This document shows positions 34,357 through 42,988 of a DNA stretch of 64,000 nt, one piece after another. How positions within the stretch are numbered: position 1 is the first letter of the stretch; each line of letters starts with the position of its first letter. Under the pieces are notes generated by a model. The model had not been told where the DNA came from. It searched no databases and saw only the letters and a program-made list of their open reading frames with translations. A program made the position numbers and the translations under genes. Origin of the DNA: Thioclava sp. SK-1 (GTDB lineage Bacteria > Pseudomonadota > Alphaproteobacteria > Rhodobacterales > Rhodobacteraceae); assembly GCF_001705665.1 (NCBI RefSeq), contig NZ_MDHA01000031.1, positions 1 to 64,000 of the forward strand, written 5' to 3'.

Positions 34357-35094
34357 TCAGATCCGCAGTTTTTTGAAAATGGCTTCGGGAATGGCACAGA
34401 TGATGGTCATCACCAACCACCACACCCGCCGGACATAGATCACGTTGCGCCCTTTTTGGACGGCGGAAAAAATCGCCTCTCCCAGCTCTGACGGGGCGGC
34501 GGTTAATTTTTCTGGCAGGTCCAACCCATCGGTCATCCGCGTTGCCACAAAACCCGGCTTGACCGTGATCACATGCACACCAGTGCCCGTTAACCGATTG
34601 CGAAGGCCTGATAAAAACGCGCTGAACCCCGCCTTGGCCGCGCCATAAATATAGTTGGTCGCCCGGCCCCGATCCCCCGCAACCGAGGAAATGCCAACAA
34701 TGGTTCCGCGTCCTCGGGTTTCAAACCGGTTCGCAATAGCGCCCAGCACCAAGGCCGGGCCTTCAAAATTGGACCGCATATCAAGGCTGGCAAGATCGGG
34801 TTCTTGCTCGCTGCGGCCCTGTTCATTCATCGTGCCAACGGCGCAGACCACAACGATCGGCAGCTCGGGCAAGCTATCCAGAAACGGTTCAATTCCGGCG
34901 CTGTCCAGCACATCGAATTCATGCAATGTCACGCCCACATTGCTGCGCAGTTCCAAATCCCGGCGATGATCTTCAAAGCCCTGCGCATCGCGCAGCGCCA
35001 ACTGGATCGCATGCCCGGCCTGCGCAAAGCGCCGCGCAACGGCAAAGCCAATGTCAGACCGCGCGCCCAAAATCAAAACGGCTTCTTTGCTCAT
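34357..35094 (-). CDS. SDR family reductase, DprE2-like
   Basis: The 245-residue SDR has a shortened nucleotide motif LGARSDIGFAVARRFA (residues 9-24), the catalytic YGAAKAG (about 150) and a hydrophobic C-terminal helix near 225-240. These traits match the DprE2 subgroup. In mycobacteria DprE2 reduces a 2-keto intermediate to make decaprenylphosphoryl-D-arabinose. It lies 26 bp after a DprE1-like oxidase on the same strand, as in the known pair. No prenyltransferase or arabinosyltransferase gene is next to it, so the final product is open. Confidence 0.8.
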   Translation of the reverse strand: MSKEAVLILGARSDIGFAVARRFAQAGHAIQLALRDAQGFEDHRRDLELRSNVGVTLHEFDVLDSAGIEPFLDSLPELPIVVVCAVGTMNEQGRSEQEPDLASLDMRSNFEGPALVLGAIANRFETRGRGTIVGISSVAGDRGRATNYIYGAAKAGFSAFLSGLRNRLTGTGVHVITVKPGFVATRMTDGLDLPEKLTAAPSELGEAIFSAVQKGRNVIYVRRVWWLVMTIICAIPEAIFKKLRI

Positions 35095-35120
35095 GATCGA
35101 AATCCTTGTGCAGAAATGGG

Positions 35121-36452
35121 TTACAGTTTCAGCCGCGCAGATTGCGCAGAGCTGAAAACTCCGGCCTCGCCCTGTGCCAAACGGGTATCGGCAAACCCTT
35201 TCGCGCGCCCGTCCGTCTCACGCAGGCGCTGTGCGCTAAGCACCGCATCCTTGGCCAGATAGAACCGGCCACCATGATCCGCGACAATCGGCTCCAATCG
35301 TGTCAACAGCGCCAGACAGGCCGGTGTGGCAGGAAAATCCAGCGCCAATGTATAGCCCTCGGTCGGGAAAGAGAACGCGCTGTCTTGTGCGCCAAACCGT
35401 TTCAGCACCGCCAGAAAAGACCCCTGCCCCGCAGCGGAAATTTCACTTAGCAAAGCCCGCATCCCATCTGCAGAACGATCAAGCGGCAATACACATTGGA
35501 ATTGCACAAAGCCTTTGCGGCCATAAATTCGGTTCCAGCCCAAAACCGCGTCCAGCGGGTAGAAATAGCTTTCCCAATCAACAAAGCTGTTCGTTTTACG
35601 TCTGCTTTTCCAATAGTATAGCGCGTTGAACGCCTTTACTGACCACCGGTTCAACGCGCACATCGGAAAGGTCATGCGAATGGCCTTGCGCGGTTTGGGC
35701 GGCAACTGCAGCGGGCGGCGGCGCAAATTGGCAGGCAGTTGCGCCAGTGTCGCGTGTTCGCCCAGCATCACCAAGGATCGCCCCAGCGCCGCGCCTTTGG
35801 CCAAACAATCGATCCACGCGACAGAGTAGGTTGCATCGGGATTATCCTCAAACGCTGCCATGGCCGCATCCAGATTTGGCGCGTCAATGGTATGCTGATG
35901 GATCCAGCCGGTTTCCACTCGGGTCAAACGGATGCACAGCTGTAAGATCACACCGGTCAGCCCCATCCCGCCCAGCGTGCGGTCAAACAGGTCTGGTGTC
36001 TTGTCAGGGGTCACACGGACGGTGCTGCCATCAGGGCGCATCAGGTCCAGCCACACGACACAGCTGCGAAACGACCCGTCGATATGATGATTTTTACCAT
36101 GCACATCTGCCGCTGCCATCCCGCCCAGCGTGACAAACCGGGTGCCCGGTGTCACCATAGGGAACCAACCGCGCGGCAAAAAGGCCGAGATCACATCAGC
36201 CAACAGCACCCCGGCCTGCGCCTGTAACACGCCCGTCTGAGCGTCAAAATGGATCATCTGATCCATCGCGCACATCGACACCGTGCCTGTCGGTGCCAGC
36301 GCAGCATCGCCATAGGCGCGGCCATTTCCGCGCGCGATCACCGGCGCCTCCGCCCCTGCTTGCGTAACCAAATCGCGCAGCGCATGCGCGTCACGCGGGT
36401 GATGCAGCGTGCACTCCACCTGCGGATACCGACCCCAACCCGATAATTTCAT
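35121..36452 (-). CDS. FAD-dependent oxidase, DprE1-like
   Basis: The 443-residue protein has the vanillyl-alcohol-oxidase-type FAD domain (GNGRAYGDAAL about residue 41; GGMAAADVHGKNHH about 108). Its C-terminal half contains YPLDAVLGWNRIYGRKGF and the LAKDAVLSA segment, where DprE1 enzymes keep an active-site lysine. DprE1 oxidises decaprenylphosphoryl ribose at C2, and DprE2 then reduces it to the arabinose form. A GGTGGCAGG site precedes the ATG. Its 126-bp upstream gap to the M24 gene may hold the promoter. Confidence 0.83.
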   Translation of the reverse strand: MKLSGWGRYPQVECTLHHPRDAHALRDLVTQAGAEAPVIARGNGRAYGDAALAPTGTVSMCAMDQMIHFDAQTGVLQAQAGVLLADVISAFLPRGWFPMVTPGTRFVTLGGMAAADVHGKNHHIDGSFRSCVVWLDLMRPDGSTVRVTPDKTPDLFDRTLGGMGLTGVILQLCIRLTRVETGWIHQHTIDAPNLDAAMAAFEDNPDATYSVAWIDCLAKGAALGRSLVMLGEHATLAQLPANLRRRPLQLPPKPRKAIRMTFPMCALNRWSVKAFNALYYWKSRRKTNSFVDWESYFYPLDAVLGWNRIYGRKGFVQFQCVLPLDRSADGMRALLSEISAAGQGSFLAVLKRFGAQDSAFSFPTEGYTLALDFPATPACLALLTRLEPIVADHGGRFYLAKDAVLSAQRLRETDGRAKGFADTRLAQGEAGVFSSAQSARLKL

Positions 36453-36578
36453 ATGCCTGCCACCCGATTATAGCCCACTTCACCCCGGGGCCTTGCGCAG
36501 ATCTTAGCCCCAATCAAGCCGCACGACAATCTGCCCGCCTCCTGCCGGACCCGAACCGTGGCCGGCGCACATCGCGCC

Positions 36579-37781
36579 TTAACAGATCGTCATGGCGCGC
36601 GGCAGATCTGACAGCGGCTCGCACCCGGTTTCCGTGACGATCACCGTTTCCGACGCCCCTACCGTATAGGCGCCAAAACTGCGCAATGTCGCTGGCAGAT
36701 GGAACACCATCCCGGGTTCCAACAGGCGGTCTTGGTCGGAAAACAGCGAAAGGATCGCGCCCTCTCCCCAGTCAGGCGCAAAGGCCGCGCCCATCGAATA
36801 GCCTATCCTTTTACGAAACGCGTCCCCCTGCCCTGCCGCATCAATGACAGCGAGTGCCGCGTTATGCGGATCGGCGCAGCGGTTGCCAGGTTTGATCACA
36901 GCCAATGCCGCCTCCAACGCCTTTTGGGCCACATCCATCATCCGGGCCGCCTCCTGTGGCACATCCCCCACCCAAACCGAACGCATCAAGGCCGCATGAT
37001 AGCGGTCATGGCTGGCTGCCAGTTCCAAAAACACCCCATCGCCGGGCTGCAAGACCCGCCTGCGCCATGTCGCATGCGGCACGCCACTGCGCGGCCCGGA
37101 GGATACCAAAGGCTCCATTGCCATGGCTTCGGAGCCTGCACGAATTGCCGCCGCCATCATCGCGGCGGCAATGTCATTTTCACTGACGCCCACGCCACAG
37201 GCCATGATCCCGGCCTCAAGCCCGGCCTGAGCATAGCCCGCCGCCCGTCGGATGGCCGCCAACTCACGCGTGGATTTCACCGCGCGCAGCGGTTCCACCA
37301 TGCCGGAGCCATCCACGATCGTCACCGCCAGCGCGGCTTCTAACGCCGCCATCTGCACCGCGCTGACAAACCAGCCCGCACGTTCCAGCGCAACGCAGGC
37401 CAGCCCTAAATCGGCCACCAGCTGCCCCAGCGCCTGCGCTGGGTCCTGCCCATCGCCATAGGTGCGAATGTCGTCCAACCATGTGGAATTAACCGCGCCG
37501 GTATGTTCCAACGTGCGCAGCAGCAAAACCGGCTCACCCCGGGCCGGGATCACCAATGCCTGAAACGCAAAATACCCGGCTGTCTGGCGCCCGCAGGCCC
37601 AAAAAATATTCTCTGGTCCCAGCAAGATAAGCGCCTGCGCGCCGCTCTGCGCCAATCGGGCCCGTAAACGCGCCTGACGATCGGCAAATTCATCAGGTGG
37701 AAACACCGCATCGCGGCCCTGAAGGGCGCGCAGCCCTGTCATGTCAATTGGCATGCTTATAACTTTCGTGGTCGATATCAA
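36579..37781 (-). CDS. M24 (creatinase/Xaa-Pro peptidase) family protein lacking most metal ligands
   Basis: The 400-residue protein has the two-domain M24 layout: an N-terminal creatinase-like domain (about 1-150) and a C-terminal pita-bread domain. The usual metal ligands are mostly absent. The Asp motif is replaced by FLELAASHDRYHAALMRS, the GHGIG histidine region by GYSMGAAF, and the EPGMVFTIEP glutamate by EPGMVFHLPAT. This matches the metal-free creatinase and ectoine-hydrolase (DoeA) branch, which cleave C-N bonds of small substrates. It overlaps the GntR gene by 4 bases and is the last of a ten-gene operon. Confidence 0.8.
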   Translation of the reverse strand: MISTTKVISMPIDMTGLRALQGRDAVFPPDEFADRQARLRARLAQSGAQALILLGPENIFWACGRQTAGYFAFQALVIPARGEPVLLLRTLEHTGAVNSTWLDDIRTYGDGQDPAQALGQLVADLGLACVALERAGWFVSAVQMAALEAALAVTIVDGSGMVEPLRAVKSTRELAAIRRAAGYAQAGLEAGIMACGVGVSENDIAAAMMAAAIRAGSEAMAMEPLVSSGPRSGVPHATWRRRVLQPGDGVFLELAASHDRYHAALMRSVWVGDVPQEAARMMDVAQKALEAALAVIKPGNRCADPHNAALAVIDAAGQGDAFRKRIGYSMGAAFAPDWGEGAILSLFSDQDRLLEPGMVFHLPATLRSFGAYTVGASETVIVTETGCEPLSDLPRAMTIC

Positions 37782-38407
37782 CGCGTCAGCCAGTTTAGAA
37801 ACCGCTGCCGGATATTGGTGAAATGCGCAACCATCGCTGCTTGTGCAGTGTCGGGCTCTTGCGCCTCAATTGCATCAAGCACGGCCAGATGTTCACGCGC
37901 CTGCTGTGCAAAATTATCATGTGTTCGGGTGATTGTGCAGCGCCGCGCGGTTGCGCGTTGTTCGGCAATAATCCCGGGCAAAACCCGCAGTTGCGCGGCG
38001 TCAATCACCGCAATATGAAACGCATCATCAGCGGCCCAAAACGCATCGAATGTGGTGCTTAGGCCATCAGCATATCGACGCATCACCGCGCCATGTTCCG
38101 CCAAGGCAAAAGTCAGCCCAAAGCGGGCGGCACGGGCGGCTGCCGCCGATTCCAGCACCATGCGCAGTTGAATGATCTCCATCAGTTGCTCGACCGAGAC
38201 GGGGCGCACATGCAGCGCGCCATTGCCCAGCCGATCCACCACGCCCTCCCGCTCCAGTCGCGACAGGGCGGAGCGCAGCGGCGTGCGCGAAATCTGCATG
38301 GCCTGAGACAAGCCGCGTTCTGACAAGACCGTATCAGACCGGATGCGGCCTTCTAGAATATCTTGCTTGATTTGCGTATAGGCTTTTTGCGACAGGGTTT
38401 CATTCAT
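37778..38407 (-). CDS. GntR family transcriptional regulator, FadR/FCD type
   Basis: The 209-residue protein has an N-terminal winged HTH (about 8-70, motif LSQAMQISRTPLRSALSRLE) and an all-helical FCD effector domain. The ATG at 38407 overlaps the 3' end of the carbamoylase gene by 8 bases, and its stop overlaps the M24 gene by 4. It is one of two FCD-type GntR genes embedded in the same operon. Confidence 0.88.
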   Translation of the reverse strand: MNETLSQKAYTQIKQDILEGRIRSDTVLSERGLSQAMQISRTPLRSALSRLEREGVVDRLGNGALHVRPVSVEQLMEIIQLRMVLESAAAARAARFGLTFALAEHGAVMRRYADGLSTTFDAFWAADDAFHIAVIDAAQLRVLPGIIAEQRATARRCTITRTHDNFAQQAREHLAVLDAIEAQEPDTAQAAMVAHFTNIRQRFLNWLTR

Positions 38408-39671
38408 GTGCGGCCTCACCGGCCTCATGGCCTACCGCCGCCAATATCGCCAAGGTGGCCTGAACCAGATCTTCCGGGTTCATTCCCTCTTGCGGACAAT
38501 GGCTGCCATCCCAATTGCGGATAAACACCAGCACCGACTCCCAGCCGTTGGCGGCAAAGGCAGCCGCGTCATGCCCACCGCCCGACACCATGCGCCGCGG
38601 GGCATGGCCCAGCAAATCCGCACCTTTTGCAACGAAATCTTGCATCGCCGTGGATAGGGTGGCGGGCTGGCTGCGGCTTTGGGCCCCAAGGTCGAAACGG
38701 ATACCGGGGCGCGCGGCTTCGATCCGCGCAATTTCTTGCATCAAGGCCCCATTGGCACGTTCCAGCACCGCCACGGTGTCTGAACGCATATCAAGGCAAA
38801 ATTCCAGTTGTCCGGGTACTTTGGCCATTGCATGCACCGCTGTGGCCGCATCGACGCGCCCGAAGGTGACGGCCAGATCATCGCCCTGCGCCAAGATCCC
38901 TGCCCAATGTTGGTCCATCGCCATCGCCAGATCCGCGAAAGCCATCACCGCATCGGCCCGGCTGGGGCGCGGCGCGCCGCCCGAATGCGCCCAAACCCCG
39001 TGGATTGTCGCGGCACGATAGCGCAGCCCACCGCGGATGCCGCGCACAATCGCATAGCTTTCGTCCGCCTCATGCAGCACCGGTCCCTGTTCAATATGGC
39101 ATTCGATAAACCTCGCCGGGGCGGGTGGTGGCGATTGCAAGACCCCCTCGGGGTCAAATCCGGCCTCACGCATGTGATCGGCAAGGCTGCGCCCTGTGTC
39201 GCTGCGCTTGGCCGCCATCTCATCACGGGTCACTTGCCCCAGAAACGATCGCGATCCGACATAGGATACCGGAAACCAGACGCTTTCTTCCGCCCGTGTT
39301 ACGGTGATAATAACATCGCTTTGGGGGGTGATGCCTTGTGCACGCAACCCTGCGACCAGCGCCAGCGCCGCTGCGACACCCGCTTGCCCGTCATAGGCAC
39401 CGCCCTGCGCCACCGTGTCCAGATGCGACCCAATATAGATTGGCACTGCCTTGGGATTACGCCCTGCCATCTTGGCGAATAAATTGCCTGCGTTGTCACG
39501 GCTGACCTGCAATCCCATCGCCAGCGCGCGCCGCTCAACGATAGAATGCGCAGCCGATTCCAAATCGCTGTAGGAAGGTCGGGTCCAGCCCGGTCCGGGC
39601 AGGGACAGCGCGTTGACCTCGGTCAGGAAACTGGTGATCGTGTCACGCAGGATATCAAGTGTCGTGCTCAT
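38400..39671 (-). CDS. Zn-dependent hydantoinase/carbamoylase-family hydrolase (M20 type)
   Basis: The 423-residue protein belongs to the N-carbamoyl-L-amino-acid hydrolase/allantoate amidohydrolase group of M20. It has GSHLDTVAQGGAYDG (about 78-92) with metal-binding His and Asp, EESVWFP (about 124), and FIECHIEQGPVLHE (about 188). Such enzymes hydrolyse N-carbamoyl or ureido acids. It overlaps the hydroxyacid dehydrogenase gene by 4 bases. Alongside PxpB/C it suggests degradation of a cyclic amide or ureide (inference). Confidence 0.88.
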   Translation of the reverse strand: MSTTLDILRDTITSFLTEVNALSLPGPGWTRPSYSDLESAAHSIVERRALAMGLQVSRDNAGNLFAKMAGRNPKAVPIYIGSHLDTVAQGGAYDGQAGVAAALALVAGLRAQGITPQSDVIITVTRAEESVWFPVSYVGSRSFLGQVTRDEMAAKRSDTGRSLADHMREAGFDPEGVLQSPPPAPARFIECHIEQGPVLHEADESYAIVRGIRGGLRYRAATIHGVWAHSGGAPRPSRADAVMAFADLAMAMDQHWAGILAQGDDLAVTFGRVDAATAVHAMAKVPGQLEFCLDMRSDTVAVLERANGALMQEIARIEAARPGIRFDLGAQSRSQPATLSTAMQDFVAKGADLLGHAPRRMVSGGGHDAAAFAANGWESVLVFIRNWDGSHCPQEGMNPEDLVQATLAILAAVGHEAGEAAHE

Positions 39672-40621
39672 ACCGTGGCTCCGCCCCATGCATCGGGATT
39701 AAGCGCGGTCGGTGGTATCTGGCCCGCCAACGCGGTGACCACATGGCCCGCCGCCCCCTGCGCCACTTTGCGCAATGCGTCTTCGGTGGTTGCCCCCAGA
39801 TGCGGGGTGAAGATCACGTTGGCACACGCGCCCAGCGGACCCGTCGGCGCATCCGCGCCATAAACATCCAGCGCAGCCCCACCAAGACGACCCGATATCA
39901 GCGCCTGTGCCAAGGCCGCTTCGTCCACCAGACCTTCACGGGCGACGTTGACCAAGATTGCGCCGGGCTTCATCTGCGCCAGCGTCGTGGCGTTGATCAT
40001 ATGCCGGGTTTGGGGCCGCATCGGCGTGTGCAGTGACACAAAATCGGCCTGTGCCAGCCCTTCGTTCAGGGTCGCTACGCGTGCAAATGCGCCTGTGTCG
40101 GGTGCATTGGGGGAGTAGACCAGCACATGCATTCCAAAGGCTGCATCCAGCATCCGACCGACATCGCGGCCAATAGCCCCCCAGCCAACGATCAGTGCGG
40201 TTTTCCCCGACAGTTCCACAAAACTTGCGGAATCGCGAAAGCCTGGCCGCCCGCTGCGTTCGGCCGTGTCGCCAGCGACCACACCGCGCGCTGCAGCAAT
40301 CGCCAGGCCGACCGAAAGCTCTGCGACTGAACGTGCATTGACGCCGGGCGTATTGGCCACCATCACGCCACGTTCATTCGCCGCAGCCTTATCCACCGCA
40401 TTATGACCGGTACCATGCACAACCACCACGCGCAGCTTATCTGCCACCGCAAAAGCGTTAGCCGACAGGCCCGCATCGCGGGTGATCACCGCGTCGCAAC
40501 CGGGGATCTGCGCCGCGACCTGCGCCATATCGGGCGACAGCGCCATCACCGGCTCAATGCCATTGGCACGCAGCAAGGCATGGCCTGCCGCATGGATCGG
40601 CTGAACAATCAAACATTTCAT
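39668..40621 (-). CDS. D-2-hydroxyacid dehydrogenase (NAD)
   Basis: The 317-residue protein has the D-isomer hydroxyacid dehydrogenase layout. The NAD motif is GWGAIG (about 148), the catalytic Arg is in NVAREGLVD (about 233), and the catalytic His is in TPHLGATT (about 281). A phosphoglycerate-dehydrogenase-type protein without the C-terminal ACT domain is a likely relative, but the embedded position suggests a catabolic hydroxy acid. It overlaps both neighbours by 4 bases. Confidence 0.88.
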   Translation of the reverse strand: MKCLIVQPIHAAGHALLRANGIEPVMALSPDMAQVAAQIPGCDAVITRDAGLSANAFAVADKLRVVVVHGTGHNAVDKAAANERGVMVANTPGVNARSVAELSVGLAIAAARGVVAGDTAERSGRPGFRDSASFVELSGKTALIVGWGAIGRDVGRMLDAAFGMHVLVYSPNAPDTGAFARVATLNEGLAQADFVSLHTPMRPQTRHMINATTLAQMKPGAILVNVAREGLVDEAALAQALISGRLGGAALDVYGADAPTGPLGACANVIFTPHLGATTEDALRKVAQGAAGHVVTALAGQIPPTALNPDAWGGATV

Positions 40622-41262
40622 CGTATATTTCCCTTTGTCAGCAGATCACCGACGCAGTCCAGAACCGCATCGCGGGCATTGCATAAATGCTGTGTCATCA
40701 GGGCTTTCGCCCCCTCCCCATCCCCGCGCCGGATCGCGGCGAGGATCTGCAAATGCTCGTCGCAGCCAGCCAGAAACCGGTCGGGCACCTGAGAATGGTC
40801 AAAGATGCAGGTGCGTTGGCGTAGATCCGAAATGACGGCGGCGATAGTGGAATTTCCACCCGCCTGCGCCATTAGATCATGAAATTTCGTATCCACTTGC
40901 CATTGCTGCGATTCATCCACCGGAGACCGGGCCATCAGCACCTGAATATCTGCCTCTAACGCGTCCAGAACCGTATCTGGCGTGCCAACGGCCGCGGCGG
41001 CCCCAGCCGGTTCCAGCTCTAACCGCAGAAAGAAAATCTCTTCGAATTCAGGCAATTGTAGTTGCCGAACGCGTAAAAACCGTCCCTCAAGGGCGGCAAG
41101 CCCTTCGCTTTCAATCCGTTTAAGCGCCTCGCGGACAGGGGTGCGCGACATGCCCAAAACCTTGCCCAACGAGGCCTCCCCCAGCGTATCGCCCGATTTC
41201 AATCGCCCGTCGAAAATCATCTGAATGATCGCGCTATGGGCTTCGCGTGCCAGCGTCTTCAT
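40618..41262 (-). CDS. GntR family transcriptional regulator, FCD type
   Basis: The 214-residue protein has a GntR HTH (about 8-68, motif KVLGMSRTPVREALKRIE) and an FCD effector domain. Conserved histidines in the latter half (for example KFHDLMA, FDHSQ, CDEHL) probably bind a metal that anchors a carboxylate effector. It overlaps pxpC-like and dehydrogenase genes by 4 bases at each end, so it is part of the operon. Confidence 0.88.
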   Translation of the reverse strand: MKTLAREAHSAIIQMIFDGRLKSGDTLGEASLGKVLGMSRTPVREALKRIESEGLAALEGRFLRVRQLQLPEFEEIFFLRLELEPAGAAAAVGTPDTVLDALEADIQVLMARSPVDESQQWQVDTKFHDLMAQAGGNSTIAAVISDLRQRTCIFDHSQVPDRFLAGCDEHLQILAAIRRGDGEGAKALMTQHLCNARDAVLDCVGDLLTKGNIR

Positions 41263-42242
41263 ACCCTGCCCCCACTGCCCCCAATTACCGTATCTGAGGC
41301 GTTCTCCAGATTGTTAAGAACACTGCGCAGATGGCGACAATGGGCCAGCCACAGATCCTCTGCCATGTCGCGCGAGACCGTGGCAAAATGGAACTGCGCC
41401 CCAGATGGCAATTGCGCCAGACGGCCCAGATCGGCCCCAATCACGGTTGCGATTTTCGGATAGCCACCTGTCGTTTGGCTTTCTGCCATCAAGATCAGCG
41501 GATTTCCCGATCCCGGCACCTGCACAGAGCCCGGAACGGAACCGTCCGAGACGATGTCATGCCCGCCGCTAGCCGGCAATTGCACCCCGCCCAGCACCAT
41601 CGCCATACGGTCGCGCTGCGCAGTCACGGTGAAGGGCTGGGCGGTCAATTGGTCCAAAACATCCGGGCTGAACCTGTCGTCTTGCGGGCCCAATACAACG
41701 CGAATAGGGCCACGCGCCATCGGCGTGGCCGCGCGCAGCGGATAGATGATGCGCCGGCACCTGGCGTCCGGCGCGGGCCCGATCGGCAATATATCGCCAG
41801 CCTGCAAACTGCGCCCGAAATACCCTCCCAGACCCGAACGTAGATGCGTCGCCCGCGCGCCCAGAACAGGGGGCGTCGTAATCGCGCCTGCAACTGCGAT
41901 ATAGCCCCATGTGGCATCGCGCAACTGCCCAATGCAAAGCACAGATCCCGCCGCCAGATGATAGCCCTGCCCCGGCTGCACCGGCTGGCCGTTCACCGTA
42001 ACATCGCAAGTGCCGCCCGTGACCGCGATCCGGGCATCTTGCAACATTTCCATCTGACCACCGTGGCCTGCGAATTCCAGCGCGGCGGCATCCGCGTCAT
42101 TGCCGACCAGCACATTGGCCAATGCATGCGCACCCGCATCCATCGGCCCCGCCGCCGAAACACCATAGCCGCGCAGGCCCGTACGACCGCCATCTTGCAC
42201 CGTGACCATCAGACCCGGCGACACGATCCGCAACCCGGTCAT
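41259..42242 (-). CDS. pxpC: 5-oxoprolinase subunit C / biotin-dependent-carboxylase-like protein
   Basis: The 327-residue protein belongs to the KipA/PxpC (allophanate hydrolase C-terminal-like) family. It opens with the signature VTVQDGGRTGLRGYGV and GPMDAGA (about 12-37). With PxpA and PxpB it makes the ATP-dependent 5-oxoprolinase that opens 5-oxoproline to glutamate. It overlaps pxpB by 4 bases. pxpA lies divergently at 46133-46897. Confidence 0.88.
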   Translation of the reverse strand: MTGLRIVSPGLMVTVQDGGRTGLRGYGVSAAGPMDAGAHALANVLVGNDADAAALEFAGHGGQMEMLQDARIAVTGGTCDVTVNGQPVQPGQGYHLAAGSVLCIGQLRDATWGYIAVAGAITTPPVLGARATHLRSGLGGYFGRSLQAGDILPIGPAPDARCRRIIYPLRAATPMARGPIRVVLGPQDDRFSPDVLDQLTAQPFTVTAQRDRMAMVLGGVQLPASGGHDIVSDGSVPGSVQVPGSGNPLILMAESQTTGGYPKIATVIGADLGRLAQLPSGAQFHFATVSRDMAEDLWLAHCRHLRSVLNNLENASDTVIGGSGGRV

Positions 42243-42964
42243 GACATCACCGTTGGCGCAATCAACGGATCCCCATTGGCAGCGCGTGCCGCCAGCTGCG
42301 CGCCCTCATCAGCAGTGATCTGGGCAAACCGCAGCCTGTCACCTGCCGCCAATAGAAACGGCTGCGCCCGCTTGGGATCAAACAGTTTTACCGGCGTCCA
42401 ACCGATAAAACGCCAGCCCGACGGCCCGGCGACAGAGTTGATATTGGCCTGCTGTCCACCGATCCCCACCGCACCTTCAGGGATCAATTGCCGTGGCTTT
42501 GCCAAACGCGGCGTGTGCAGCGGCTGCGGCAACCCGCCCAAATAGGCAAACCCCGGTGCAAATCCAATCATATAGACCCGATATTGCGCGCTAAGATGCA
42601 GATCAATCACCTGCTGCACGGGCATCCCTTTCATGTCCGCAAGGTCTTGCAGGTCTTGACCCACCGCGCCGCCATAGCAAATTGGCACACGCCATTCCCG
42701 ACCGGCCGCCGCGACATCGCCTAGGCCCGCGATACGGGTGGCAAGCGCACGCTCCAACGCCGCGCCGCGGATATTGTGTGGATCATAGCGCAGAAGAAGT
42801 GAGCGATATGTCGGGGTGATCTCGGTCACGCCAGCGATCGGATAATCCGCCAAATCCGCCGCAAGCGCGATAACGCGGTCATTGATCTGCGGATCAATCG
42901 CTGTGCCGAATTCAACCGTCAGGGTCTGATCGCCACTGGGCAGGAAGCTGTAAGGAAAGCGCAT
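42239..42964 (-). CDS. pxpB: 5-oxoprolinase subunit B / KipI-like protein
   Basis: The 241-residue protein belongs to the KipI/PxpB family (allophanate hydrolase subunit 1 fold), with the motif GFAPGFAYLGGLP (about 152-164) and the VGIGGQQ region. It forms a complex with PxpC. It starts 24 bp after the TRAP dctM gene and overlaps pxpC by 4 bases. The presence of a cognate pxpA supports a true PxpABC assembly. Confidence 0.88.
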   Translation of the reverse strand: MRFPYSFLPSGDQTLTVEFGTAIDPQINDRVIALAADLADYPIAGVTEITPTYRSLLLRYDPHNIRGAALERALATRIAGLGDVAAAGREWRVPICYGGAVGQDLQDLADMKGMPVQQVIDLHLSAQYRVYMIGFAPGFAYLGGLPQPLHTPRLAKPRQLIPEGAVGIGGQQANINSVAGPSGWRFIGWTPVKLFDPKRAQPFLLAAGDRLRFAQITADEGAQLAARAANGDPLIAPTVMS

Positions 42965-42988
42965 ATCAAGTCCGGGTTTTCAGGTCAG

